DNA of 11,527 nt from contig CAJUSI010000072.1 in NCBI GenBank assembly GCA_910589035.1, positions 1-11,527 of the forward strand. Reading direction: 5' to 3'. The stretch comes from an uncultured Acetatifactor sp. (GTDB taxonomy: Bacteria; Bacillota; Clostridia; Lachnospirales; Lachnospiraceae). This document shows positions 1-7,690 of the stretch, one piece after another (the stretch's first letter is position 1; each line of letters begins with the position of its first letter). A program made the translations under genes and the position numbers. The notes beneath the pieces were generated by a model, which was given only the letters and a program-made list of their open reading frames with translations, searched no databases and had not been told where the DNA came from.

Positions 1-139
1 GGACTTTGCTCGAGCACCTACGGGGTGCCCTTAGCGGAGGCGAAATCCACTGGTTACGGAGACTTAGATGCGCCCTTTGCATCTTAGTCTCCGTTACCAG
101 TTAGTTCGTCGCAGCGTTACCCCGGCCGAGCAAAGTCCC
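1..139. repeat. Long imperfect palindrome (MITE-like or structured RNA element)
   Basis: The outer 12-nt arms GGACTTTGCTCG (1-12) and CGAGCAAAGTCC (128-139) are perfect reverse complements. Inside them, 49-71 and 79-101 pair at 21 of 23 positions around a 7-nt loop (72-78), with two T:T-type mismatches. The left flank holds a further small hairpin, GCACC (14-18) with GGTGC (24-28). The whole can fold into one extended rod. The perfect terminal arms resemble those of non-autonomous miniature inverted-repeat elements. A structured RNA, or a terminator for the glycosidase transcript that ends at 242, is also possible. The left end coincides with the window edge, so target-site duplications cannot be checked. 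Confidence 0.7.
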
Positions 140-241
140 CCGGCCGCCGTCCCCTGCGTCCAAACTCTTAGCCCTCTGGAATCCCATCTCCGGAAGCCCC
201 ATCCTCCAGCCTCCAAAATACCGTCCCGCAGAATTCCGAAC

Positions 242-3016
242 TCACTTATACCACTCAACCACCGGCGCCTCCGTAATCCCCGTAGCCGGAACCTGCAAAT
301 GCGTGGAAGCCCCGTCCTTAATCCTCCAGACCAGAGTATTCGTCACCTCCAGCACAAGCACATTCTCTCCCTCCCGCAGGGCGTCCGTAATCTCCACCCT
401 GGCCGGAAATCCCGCCAGGAATCCCAGATCCACCCCGTTCAGCAGCACACGGACACTGTCGGAAGCCTCCGGCAGCACCAGATAATATCTCCTGTCCTTC
501 TCCTTCGCCTGCTCAAATTCTGTCTCATAGCGGAAAATCCCCACGAAATCAGGCCAATAATCCGGCCCGTTCAGATTCGGAAGCGCTTCTCCCGCCCTGA
601 GCACAGCACCTTCTTCAAACACCGGCGTAAACCTTCCCGCTGTCTGCGCCGTCTGGGGTTCAACAATATGAGGCTGCTCCCATTTGGATACCTTCCAATC
701 CACATCCAGTCTTCTCTGTCCTGCGAGGACCGGAAACGCCTCTTCACAGCCAAATGCCTTCCCTCTTGCGCTGCCCGTCTCCTGGCAATCGTCTAACGCA
801 TCTCCCGGCTCCAGACAGTAGAACACCGCCTCACCTGGCTCCAGGTTCAGCGGAAGCCCGCCCTCCTGCAGCGCAAAGCACTCCGCCCTGTTCTGCCAGG
901 GATCGTAGACCGTCACCCTACCCGTTCCGTAAGCAGGATCCTCCACAACCACCCGGGCGCACACCTTCTCCGACACACTCTCGTTAAAATGCATAGCCAC
1001 CAGACCGTCCGGCTGGCGCATCACCAGACTGCGCAGATTTGGAAAGCATCCCTCTGCCGCCGTTTTGTCCGCCTTCATCACCGTAAGCTCCCTGCCGCCC
1101 ATGGCGTCTTCCAACTCCGCCACCTTTCCGGCAATCTGCCCAAGAGATACCACAGTCACACAGCTGTCCCAATTCTCCGGCAGCGCATTCCCCAGAGTAT
1201 CCCCTTCGGGAAGCGCATCAATCACAAACACCCTCAGCCCCTTGGGCGCATTTTCTTCCACAAAGCGCACCACCCGTCCGTCCAGATACCTGGCATAGGG
1301 AAGAATCAGGCAGGAATACCGCTCTTCACGAATCCGCAGCCATCCGTCTTCCACACGGGCGCAGTCCGCCGACGCATCCCCGCTTCCGCAGAATCTTTCC
1401 GTCCCGCCGTCTCTCTGTCCTTTCGTCTCAAACACATCCGCCGGAATCACATCATAATCCAGCTGCGCCTCCATCAGCTTCCTGCCCGGCTTCTGGAAGA
1501 ACATGGTCTCCCCGCCGCTCCACTCGCTCTCCCCGTGGTAGAGAATGGCCGCATCCGCCAGGTGCACCCCGCCGCTGAGCAGATGCGCACTGCGGTTCAT
1601 ATACTTCATCAGCCAGGTAAAACAGGCAAACCCGGGATTGTTCCCTCCGGCATAAAAATGAGGCGGGCAGTCCGGATCCGGATAACGCATGGAAAAGGCA
1701 TGGGGCGTAAATTCATTGATGCCCCGCACCAGCATGTGATTGGTGAGCCACTTCATGAAGGAATTCCCCTCCGCCCATCCGTAATTGCCGAAAATCTCAC
1801 ACAGAGCCCTTCCCTTTTTATTCCCCTGAATATGCGCGGCAGAGCTCCCCAGCTTTGCCAGACCGTAATGGAAGAACTCCCCGTCCCGGTCCCCGGCAAT
1901 CCACTGATGCACCGGCTCCGTGAAGCCCGGCACAATCTGGTGGTGCACCACGTCGATGCCCGCCATATGCTGCCCTTCCATCTCCCGGAAATAATGCCCG
2001 ATGCTGCAGCCCATGCGGGTGTGGGCATTGTCGTCCTCGATGATATGCCCGATGTATTCCACGCCGTGCTCCGCACACCACTCTCCCACCTGTCCGGAAA
2101 AGCATTTTCTCACCAGCCCGGTCATACAGTCCATATATTCCGAGCGGATCCGCACCGTCTTTTCCCCAGAATCATACCAGAGGGCGGGAAGGGACGTGAG
2201 AAAATCCTCCCCCCATTTTCCGCGAAGCTCCGCTTCCAGCTCGCCGCTCCAGGGAAGCCTCTGATCCTTCTTTCCCAGAGTGTCGTCAAAAGGATATCCC
2301 GGCACATTGCCCAGCTCCGGCTCGTCGGAGAAAAATCCCGCTATGGTACTTCCGAAATACTCGCCGTAGCGCGCATAATGCTTCTCATACACCTCGTCGA
2401 TCAGCACCCGCACCGAATCCGAATCGATGAGATTCATATACTCGTCCCTGCCCCCGCCCTTCCTGGTGGTAAAGAGGATGAAGAGCCGATACGCCCCCTC
2501 CGGCAGGTCGAAATAGACGAAGCCGTTCTGATACCGGGAGGTGAGGTCGATCATCCCCTCCCCGCTGATAGCCAGGCTTTCCCCGTCCGGCTTGGGCGCC
2601 GCCAGGATTCCCAGCAGCTTTCCGTCGGAGCCCATGAAATTCTCCGCCAGAACCGCGCCGTTTCGGCAGGGGCCGTGGATATCCATATGGCGCTCTGCCA
2701 GGTACAGCTTCTTTTTCTCCGGCTGTTTTGCGTAACCGCCGTTGGCATGCCCCGTTGGAAATTTATTGTCGTCCAGAATCCAGAGCCGCATGCCCCGCTT
2801 CTTCGCCTGGTCACAGACATAGTCCAGATTCTCCCACCAGCCCGGGCCGCAGAAATCGGGATGGGGCCTGGATTCCAGACACACCTCCCGGATCCCGCAT
2901 TCCTCAATCCGGTCAAGCTCCCTGCCGATGGTGTCGTTGTCCTCCCCCTTCATCCAAAGGAAGGGAAGGATATGGCTTGTACATTCTCCCTGAAGCAGCG
3001 TTTCCAGTCTTTTCAT
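242..3016 (-). CDS. GH106-like TIM-barrel glycosidase, cytoplasmic (rhamnosidase-like)
   Basis: This 924-residue protein looks like the large TIM-barrel glycosidases related to GH106/GH2 alpha-L-rhamnosidases. The barrel occupies roughly residues 10-480. It carries WILDDNKFPTGHANGG (79-94), GFFSDEPELGN (227-237) and ALCEIFGNYGW (404-414); Glu232 and Glu407 are candidate catalytic carboxylates. A middle alpha/beta domain begins near 485 (ADAAILYHGESEW). The C-terminal ~130 residues form a sugar-binding jelly roll (around LNGVDLGF and GENVLVLEVTN). No signal peptide or membrane segment is visible, so it probably acts inside the cell on imported oligosaccharides. The start is supported by AGGAGGG at 3027-3033, 10 nt upstream. 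The gene lies 230 bp downstream of the GH78 gene on the same strand, which suggests joint use of rhamnose-containing plant glycans. The exact linkage cannot be told from sequence. Family placement is moderately sure; glycosidase identity is quite sure. Confidence 0.82.
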   Translation of the reverse strand: MKRLETLLQGECTSHILPFLWMKGEDNDTIGRELDRIEECGIREVCLESRPHPDFCGPGWWENLDYVCDQAKKRGMRLWILDDNKFPTGHANGGYAKQPEKKKLYLAERHMDIHGPCRNGAVLAENFMGSDGKLLGILAAPKPDGESLAISGEGMIDLTSRYQNGFVYFDLPEGAYRLFILFTTRKGGGRDEYMNLIDSDSVRVLIDEVYEKHYARYGEYFGSTIAGFFSDEPELGNVPGYPFDDTLGKKDQRLPWSGELEAELRGKWGEDFLTSLPALWYDSGEKTVRIRSEYMDCMTGLVRKCFSGQVGEWCAEHGVEYIGHIIEDDNAHTRMGCSIGHYFREMEGQHMAGIDVVHHQIVPGFTEPVHQWIAGDRDGEFFHYGLAKLGSSAAHIQGNKKGRALCEIFGNYGWAEGNSFMKWLTNHMLVRGINEFTPHAFSMRYPDPDCPPHFYAGGNNPGFACFTWLMKYMNRSAHLLSGGVHLADAAILYHGESEWSGGETMFFQKPGRKLMEAQLDYDVIPADVFETKGQRDGGTERFCGSGDASADCARVEDGWLRIREERYSCLILPYARYLDGRVVRFVEENAPKGLRVFVIDALPEGDTLGNALPENWDSCVTVVSLGQIAGKVAELEDAMGGRELTVMKADKTAAEGCFPNLRSLVMRQPDGLVAMHFNESVSEKVCARVVVEDPAYGTGRVTVYDPWQNRAECFALQEGGLPLNLEPGEAVFYCLEPGDALDDCQETGSARGKAFGCEEAFPVLAGQRRLDVDWKVSKWEQPHIVEPQTAQTAGRFTPVFEEGAVLRAGEALPNLNGPDYWPDFVGIFRYETEFEQAKEKDRRYYLVLPEASDSVRVLLNGVDLGFLAGFPARVEITDALREGENVLVLEVTNTLVWRIKDGASTHLQVPATGITEAPVVEWYK

Positions 3017-3246
3017 ATTTGCATTTCCCTCCTAAATTCAAAAAATATACTCTCGGAATCGCCAAGCCGCATTTTGCAAGTCATCGCTCCCGCAATCTAT
3101 ACTGCTTAACGATTTCACTTGCCGTGAAACCAGGTTCCCCACAGGGTACGCTTTTGCCTTACAGCCCTGTGTCCGGCAGCGCACGGGCCAGAGCATCGTC
3201 CTGAGATCCTTCCGCCTATATGGATGCAATCCGAAAACCCATGGGC
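3017..3246 (-). other. Structured spacer between the two glycosidase genes
   Basis: This 230-bp gap holds two inverted repeats. GATTTCAC and GTGAAACC (3112-3119 and 3125-3132) pair around a 5-nt loop with one G-T pair. CACAGGG (3140-3146) and CCCTGTG (3165-3171) pair around an 18-nt loop. Neither is followed by a clear T-run, so neither is a convincing intrinsic terminator. They may be RNA-processing or regulatory structures between the two cistrons. A 74-codon open frame crosses the gap on the minus strand (3262-3038), but it shows no recognisable domain and is not called. Confidence 0.4.
3027..3033 (-). promoter_or_regulatory. Strong Shine-Dalgarno of the GH106-like gene
   Basis: On the minus strand AGGAGGG lies 10 nt before the ATG at 3016. 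It fixes the start of the 924-residue protein and shows the gene has its own strong translation signal, independent of the upstream GH78 gene. Confidence 0.8.
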
Positions 3247-6135
3247 TCAGCTCTGAAAGCAATAGCTGTGGTGCCCGCTTCCCACCTTCCGCAGAACACC
3301 CTTTCCCGGAGCCTCCAGGTATGCCGTCACATTGGGCGGCACCTCACACTGCACTTCAATTTCTTCCCCGGTACGCTTCCAGCTCACTGAAATCTTTCCG
3401 TAAGGATGCATCACCCAGGCCTCCGCCCAGTCCACGCCCTCCTGGGGCTGGGGCAGGATGCGGATCTCCCCGAAGGGAAGGCCGCTGCGGATCAGCTCCA
3501 TCCCGCCCAGCGCGCCGTAGAACCATTCCTCGATGCTGCCCAGCATCAGATGATTCTGAGAACCATGGTAATTTCCGGGTTCCGGACCGTCCCAATCCTC
3601 CGTCAGGGTGGTGGCGCCGTTTACCACCTGATACCCATAACCCGGCTTATCCGTGATATTGGTCATCCGGTTCAGAATGTCGGACATTCCGTATTTCATC
3701 AGCGCCGCCACAAGGTAGGGATGTCCCACATCCCCTGCGGTGATGGCATAACCCCTCTTTACCACATCATTCTTCAGCTCCTCCACGACCTTTTCCTCAA
3801 ACTCTTTCGGCACCAGTCCCGCCATCAGGCTCATGGCCTGAGCGGCCTGGCTTCCGTTGGCGTAGCGCGCAGTCTGGTCGTCCAGGAACTGGAGGTTATA
3901 TTCCTCAAACACCCGCTCCATGCGCCGGACGAATTCCTCCGCATCGTCCTTCTTCCCCAAAAGCTCCGCGATCTGCTTCATCACGCCCAGGTCATAATAA
4001 TAAATGCAGGTAGCCACCACGGGCACGGGTGTATTCTGGGAACGGGGGGCGCAGGGGCCGATATCCAGCCAGTCCCCCAGTCCGTGATGCAGGATCTCAT
4101 GATGGGTTTTCCCGCCCAGATAATCCAGATACCGCTTCATCACCTCATAATACCGCTCCAGCAGCCGGGCGTCCCCATACCTTTTGTACACATACCAGGG
4201 CGCCAGGATGCAGGCGCTGCCCCACTCCGGAGAATCCAGAAATCCCGTATGCCATTTGTCGAAGCCCTTCACATATTCCGGACAGATATCCGACACCAGC
4301 CCGCTGTCCCTCTGGGAATCCGCCATGTCCCCCTCTATCTTGGCATAGAGATTGCGCACATCCAGATTGTACATAATGGAGGGTCCGATCAGGTGGGTCT
4401 GCTCCAGCCAGCCCAGCTTCTCCCTGTGGGGGCAGTCCGTAAAATAGCTTTTGGTGTTGCTCTTGATGGCCTGGAGCACAATCCCGTGGATTTTGTCAAA
4501 CAGCGGATTGGAGCACTTAAAGTCACCCGCCTGCTCCACATCCGGGTAGAGGAATTCCCCGGTCATGCTCACCAGAACCGGCAGTCCAGATTCCGCATGA
4601 TTCCCTGCCTTCGTACCATTGCTGGTCTCTGTTCCGTTTCCCGCCTTCGTACCACTGCCAGTCTCTGTTCCGTTTCCCGCCTTCGTATCACCGCCAGTCT
4701 CTGTTCCGTTTCCCGCCTTCGTACCGTCCACACCCTCTGTATCATTCCAGATTTCCCCAGCGGCCGCTGATTCCCCTTCGGGAACCGCTCCCGTCATTTC
4801 CACATACCGGAAGCCCGTGTAGGTGAAATCCGGCGCGAATTCCTGCTCCGCATTCCCGTCCAGGATGTAAGTCCAGGCATAGCCCTCTCCCGTCACCCTC
4901 TGATTCACGGTGCCGTCCTCATAGAGGATTTCCCCGGTCTTCATGACAATCTTCCTGCCTGCCATGGAAGCGTCCGCCCGCACCCGGATTCTCACCCAGC
5001 CGGAGAAATTCCTGCCGAAATCATAGAGCCATACGCCCGGTTTGATCTGCCTTATGCTCACGGGAGCATAGGTTTCCATCACCTTCATGGGCTCCATGGG
5101 CATGGCGGTGAGCTTTCCTTTAGGAGGTTCCACACATACCGCGCTCTCCCATGTCCCATCCTCTTTGTAATCGGCGTACAGAGCTTCCTTCTTCCACAGC
5201 CTTGCGTCGTAATCCTCGCCGCCGTATATACAGCAGAACCGGATGGGACTGGGGGCCATTTTCCAGGAGGCATCCGTCACCACAAGCTGCTTTTTCCCGT
5301 CCTCATATTCCAGTTCCAGCTGCGCCAGGAGCTTGCATTTCCCGTAGCTTCTCTCGTAGTAGACATACCTGCCCCCGGGCACGTTAAACATGCCGTCCCC
5401 CAGCTTCACCAGAAAGCAGTTATTTCCCCCCGCATCAGGACCCGCCTCCTTAGAACCAGTCGTTCTGGAATCCCCTGCTCCGGAGTCCACTACTCCGAAA
5501 TCTGCTCCGGAATCTATTGCTCTGGAATCCCCTGCTCCGAAGTCCGCCGCTACGGGATCCGCCATGAACTCCGTCACATCATAAGCCGTATAAAAACAGG
5601 TCTTGTCGTAATCGCTCCACCCCGGCTCCAGCACATGGTCCGACACCCGGGAGCCGTTCAGCCAGCACTCAAAATGCCCCAGGCCGCAGACATACAGCTT
5701 CGCCCGCTTCACCTTCCCGCCGGTGCGAAATACCTTCCGATAGAGATGATAGGTATGGTCCGCAGTCTCCCCGATAAAGCTGCCCTTCCAGTCCTCTCTG
5801 TCAAAATATCCCGTCTCAAACCGGCTGCGGCCCTCCGCGGTTACGGCGCTCCCGTCTCCCAGGCGGAATTTTCCCTCCACCTTCCAGCCATAGCGGCCGC
5901 CCGACACAAGCTCCTCCCCCTCATAGGCGATGCTGGTCATCCGGGAAGAAGCCACCCAGCCGCTGTCCCATACCGTGTCCACGGCTCGTCCTTCCTCCCT
6001 CCATACCTGGATCCGATAGGCCTCCTGGCGGATTCCCTCCTCTTCGCCCTCCGCTCTCCATCCGAAGACAGGCCTTTTACAGCCTATATTCAATGGGCTC
6101 CTCTGATTCTCCGTGCTCAATCCGCATATCCGCAT
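3247..6135 (-). CDS. Alpha-L-rhamnosidase, glycoside hydrolase family 78
   Basis: This 962-residue enzyme has the classic GH78 order. An N-terminal Ig-like domain starts with MRICGLSTENQRSPLNIG and reaches GRYGWKVEG near 80-88. Beta-sandwich domains with LYVCGLGHFECWLNG (147-161) and WLYDFGRNFSGWVRI (369-383) follow. The (alpha/alpha)6 catalytic barrel spans about 540-880, and a C-terminal beta domain ends the protein. In the barrel, DCPHREKLGW (567-576) is the family signature, with Glu572 the expected general acid; Glu846 in TTLTEDWDG is the candidate base. GH78 enzymes release terminal alpha-L-rhamnose by inversion. There is no signal peptide, so the enzyme is predicted to be cytoplasmic. 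Two low-complexity insertions (about 196-238 and 470-515) are tandem repeats that lie outside the catalytic signature and are unlikely to remove activity. AGAGGG sits about 7 nt before the ATG. It is the first gene of the pair and probably uses the promoter at 6262-6267. Confidence 0.93.
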   Translation of the reverse strand: MRICGLSTENQRSPLNIGCKRPVFGWRAEGEEEGIRQEAYRIQVWREEGRAVDTVWDSGWVASSRMTSIAYEGEELVSGGRYGWKVEGKFRLGDGSAVTAEGRSRFETGYFDREDWKGSFIGETADHTYHLYRKVFRTGGKVKRAKLYVCGLGHFECWLNGSRVSDHVLEPGWSDYDKTCFYTAYDVTEFMADPVAADFGAGDSRAIDSGADFGVVDSGAGDSRTTGSKEAGPDAGGNNCFLVKLGDGMFNVPGGRYVYYERSYGKCKLLAQLELEYEDGKKQLVVTDASWKMAPSPIRFCCIYGGEDYDARLWKKEALYADYKEDGTWESAVCVEPPKGKLTAMPMEPMKVMETYAPVSIRQIKPGVWLYDFGRNFSGWVRIRVRADASMAGRKIVMKTGEILYEDGTVNQRVTGEGYAWTYILDGNAEQEFAPDFTYTGFRYVEMTGAVPEGESAAAGEIWNDTEGVDGTKAGNGTETGGDTKAGNGTETGSGTKAGNGTETSNGTKAGNHAESGLPVLVSMTGEFLYPDVEQAGDFKCSNPLFDKIHGIVLQAIKSNTKSYFTDCPHREKLGWLEQTHLIGPSIMYNLDVRNLYAKIEGDMADSQRDSGLVSDICPEYVKGFDKWHTGFLDSPEWGSACILAPWYVYKRYGDARLLERYYEVMKRYLDYLGGKTHHEILHHGLGDWLDIGPCAPRSQNTPVPVVATCIYYYDLGVMKQIAELLGKKDDAEEFVRRMERVFEEYNLQFLDDQTARYANGSQAAQAMSLMAGLVPKEFEEKVVEELKNDVVKRGYAITAGDVGHPYLVAALMKYGMSDILNRMTNITDKPGYGYQVVNGATTLTEDWDGPEPGNYHGSQNHLMLGSIEEWFYGALGGMELIRSGLPFGEIRILPQPQEGVDWAEAWVMHPYGKISVSWKRTGEEIEVQCEVPPNVTAYLEAPGKGVLRKVGSGHHSYCFQS
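4595..4735 (-). repeat. 36-bp tandem repeat, about four copies, inside the GH78 gene
   Basis: The core GCCTTCGTA recurs on the plus strand at 4607, 4643, 4679 and 4715, exactly 36 bp apart. Translated, the unit is a 12-residue block close to GTKAGNGTETGS, covering residues about 470-515. It sits in a linker between the beta-sandwich region (VEMTGAVPEGE) and the strand that resumes with LVSMTGEFLYPD. The unit is a whole number of codons, so copy number can change without breaking the frame. The composition (Gly, Thr, Asn, Lys, Glu) suggests a flexible solvent-exposed loop. Confidence 0.9.
5451..5545 (-). repeat. 57-bp direct duplication with short internal periodicity inside the GH78 gene
   Basis: TCTGGAATCCCCTGCTCCG occurs at 5464 and again at 5521, 57 bp (19 codons) apart. 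The DNA between contains related CTCCGGA/CTCCGAA blocks. It encodes residues about 198-228, an Asp/Ser/Gly/Ala-rich run with GAGDSR at 200-205 and 219-224 and ADFG at 197-200 and 211-214. It interrupts the N-terminal beta-sandwich between DVTEFM and the strand CFLVKLGDGMFN, probably as an exposed acidic loop. Confidence 0.8.
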
Positions 6136-6261
6136 GCTTCTGCCCTCTTTTCTCCTCCGGCTTTTTCATCTTCACAGTTCCGGAAGCTTTTGAAAAACAT
6201 GTGATTTTGTAGTTAATTCTGAATAAAGAAAATTTGATACTCGAACTCTCTTTTAAATTTT

Positions 6262-6267
6262 ATTATA
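6262..6267 (-). promoter_or_regulatory. Extended -10 promoter reading into the GH78 gene
   Basis: The minus strand reads TGCTATAAT, a perfect TATAAT with the TG extension one base upstream. The -35 position has only a weak TTTTAA at 17-bp spacing, which is common for extended -10 promoters. Transcription would begin near 6255, leaving a leader of about 120 nt before the ATG at 6135. Confidence 0.6.
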
Positions 6268-6437
6268 GCAATGAATGCACAGCTTTAAAATGGAAATTTC
6301 ACACACAGCTTATGTACTTTTTTGATATCAGTTATGTTATCCGAGGCGTCCATGCTCAATTAGCTTTCCCTAAATCCCGTTAGCACTTCCGGCTCCAGTT
6401 CTATATGCATCTGGGCAAAAGATTTATCTATTAAGAG

Positions 6438-6464
6438 AAAAAGACAGCCAACAGCCGCCTTTTT
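6438..6464 (-). terminator. Intrinsic terminator of the ATPase-PIN-RNA ligase operon
   Basis: On the minus strand AAAAAG, GCGGC, a 5-nt loop, GGCTGT and CTTTTT fold into an 11-bp hairpin (two G-T pairs) ending in a T-run. It lies about 30 bases after the RNA ligase stop codon. The A-run on the other side means it could also stop transcripts coming from the left. Confidence 0.8.
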
Positions 6465-6494
6465 TGCTTTTAGCAATAATAGATTTACAATCTC

Positions 6495-7172
6495 TCAATA
6501 ATAAGCCAAGCGATTTACTTTTAACTCCCTTTTTCGCCAATGTTCCTCCATCCCCTGCTTAAAATCATATCTTACCAGTTTTGCTCTTTTTCTAAGCCAT
6601 TCCTTTTCATCCCAACGAATATATATACCCTCACACATACTATCGCCATAATACGATGTGCCAAAGTAAGAAGGCAGTTCCTCCAATAAAAACTTACCAG
6701 TTGCATATGAAGGAACAATAGCAATGCCCATATATTCCAGAAATATATTACGTCTTTCTACAGAGAAAAATTCTCCGGCTTTCTTATCGTATATATCAAA
6801 TCCAATAAAGTAATCAGGAAGCTTATTATAATATATGGAATGTGTTGCATAACACCATTCGCCAAAAAGGATATATCTGTCACAAAGACAGTCAAATAAA
6901 GTATCTTCCTTCGTGATAAGCCACTCTTCCAGCTTTTTCCACTGTCCGTTTAATGGATAGGAAAGCCAATTCCCCCTGTTTTGCAAATGTATCTCTCCGT
7001 CATGGTCAAATGATATCCCCAAATTCGCACCATCGACTTTTTCTTCGATCACAATCTCATGCTCCAGCATTTCTCCAATCTCATCCGGAGACATGGCTTT
7101 ATCTATCCGAATTTTCTCTTCTTCCGGCAATATAATATGTTTTGTGGATGGAAACTTAAAATAATCATTCAT
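6495..7172 (-). CDS. RNA ligase (T4 Rnl2-like nucleotidyltransferase fold)
   Basis: This 225-residue protein carries the ordered motifs of ATP-dependent RNA ligases. Motif I is EKVDGANLGI (44-53) with Lys45 as the adenylated lysine. NRGNW (65-69) follows. Motif III is ILFGEWCYA (101-109) with Glu105, and FIGFDIYD (122-129) resembles motif IIIa. Motif IV is EGIYIRWD (181-188), and the motif V region RKRAKLVRYDF (194-204) has Lys198. Such enzymes seal 3'-OH/5'-phosphate RNA ends. Length fits a catalytic domain alone, without the extra C-terminal domain of T4 Rnl2. Its ATG overlaps the PIN stop codon as ATGA, so translation is probably coupled to the nuclease. A ligase behind a nuclease in one operon suggests cut-and-reseal chemistry or damage control. 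The nucleotidyltransferase identity is firm; the RNA rather than DNA substrate is inferred from motif style. Confidence 0.85.
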   Translation of the reverse strand: MNDYFKFPSTKHIILPEEEKIRIDKAMSPDEIGEMLEHEIVIEEKVDGANLGISFDHDGEIHLQNRGNWLSYPLNGQWKKLEEWLITKEDTLFDCLCDRYILFGEWCYATHSIYYNKLPDYFIGFDIYDKKAGEFFSVERRNIFLEYMGIAIVPSYATGKFLLEELPSYFGTSYYGDSMCEGIYIRWDEKEWLRKRAKLVRYDFKQGMEEHWRKRELKVNRLAYY

Positions 7173-7690
7173 GACCCTATTTTCTTCAAATATTTTTGTT
7201 TTATGTAATCTTCATCTATAAAGCGTACTGCCACGCCGCATTTTTCTAACTCTTCTCTGATTCCCCACCACTTGGAATCACTTGCCTCCACAATTGGCGG
7301 TTTTTCCTTACGTTTATATGCCAATGCAATATATTTTCTGTCCGGCGGATCAAATATTTTCAGCTTCTCTGAATCAGGATACTCTTCAAATTCATTCTCC
7401 GCCCTCTCCCTCAAGGAAATAAAATCCTCCACATTTTTACCGGCATGCTGATGTGCCCATATAGAAAATACATTTGCCATATTGGGACTTCCTCCCAAAG
7501 TATTCGCTCCTCTATACTCCTTGAGAATACGTCCCTCTGCGTCCAATACAAGACTCGACTGCGGATTCTCCATAAACTCTCTGATAAAAGCGACACATTT
7601 GCACGCACACCGCAATTGATCTCTGGGAATGCTCTTGACAGGTGTCCCTGAAAGCAAGGCAACATTTGCATCAATAATGTATTTATTCAT
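7169..7690 (-). CDS. PIN-like domain nuclease (putative RNase)
   Basis: This 173-residue protein opens with MNKYIIDANVAL, the first strand of a PIN fold with Asp7. Further acidic residues fall where PIN enzymes hold metal: Glu58 (ILKEYRG), Asp114/Asp117 (IFDPPDRKYIALAY) and Asp138 (VEASDSKWW). The order D, E, D, D and the closing strand VAVRFIDED fit a metal-dependent RNase. The frame is open back to 7795, but the start chosen here (7690) gives the PIN strand at the very N-terminus and has AGAGGA about 6-8 nt upstream. It overlaps the ATPase stop codon by 8 bp, and its own stop overlaps the ligase ATG. This is not a simple toxin-antitoxin arrangement, as no small antitoxin gene is adjacent. 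The partner ATPase and RNA ligase suggest regulated RNA cleavage. The exact PIN subfamily is not recognised. Confidence 0.75.
   Translation of the reverse strand: MNKYIIDANVALLSGTPVKSIPRDQLRCACKCVAFIREFMENPQSSLVLDAEGRILKEYRGANTLGGSPNMANVFSIWAHQHAGKNVEDFISLRERAENEFEEYPDSEKLKIFDPPDRKYIALAYKRKEKPPIVEASDSKWWGIREELEKCGVAVRFIDEDYIKQKYLKKIGS

Larger units (their letters stand above)
6136..6494. other. AT-rich gap between the rhamnosidase gene and the RNA ligase operon
   Basis: No gene is supported in these 359 bases. The left part holds the GH78 leader and its likely promoter (-10 at 6262-6267, minus strand). The right part holds the terminator of the RNA ligase operon (6438-6464). Bases 6300-6430 show no clear feature. 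Composition changes here from GC-rich on the left to AT-rich on the right, which fits the edge of an acquired segment. Confidence 0.6.

Noticed and set aside
68..796. 242-codon plus-strand frame starting in the palindrome
   Set aside because: Pro/Arg/His-rich shadow of the glycosidase gene with no domain and no ribosome site.
989..3109. 706-codon open frame on the plus strand
   Set aside because: It lies antisense to the GH106-like gene, has no recognisable domain, and is a by-product of GC-rich coding DNA on the other strand.
3038..3262. 74-codon minus-strand frame in the spacer between the glycosidase genes
   Set aside because: It has no domain and no convincing ribosome site, and its sequence is explained as the hairpin-containing spacer.
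4595..4735. CRISPR-like regular 36-bp periodicity
   Set aside because: The repeats are contiguous with no unique spacers, and they are in frame within a clear GH78 protein.
3406..4770. 454-codon open frame on the plus strand
   Set aside because: It is antisense to the GH78 gene, whose family motifs are clear. Its end repeats merely mirror the 36-bp units.
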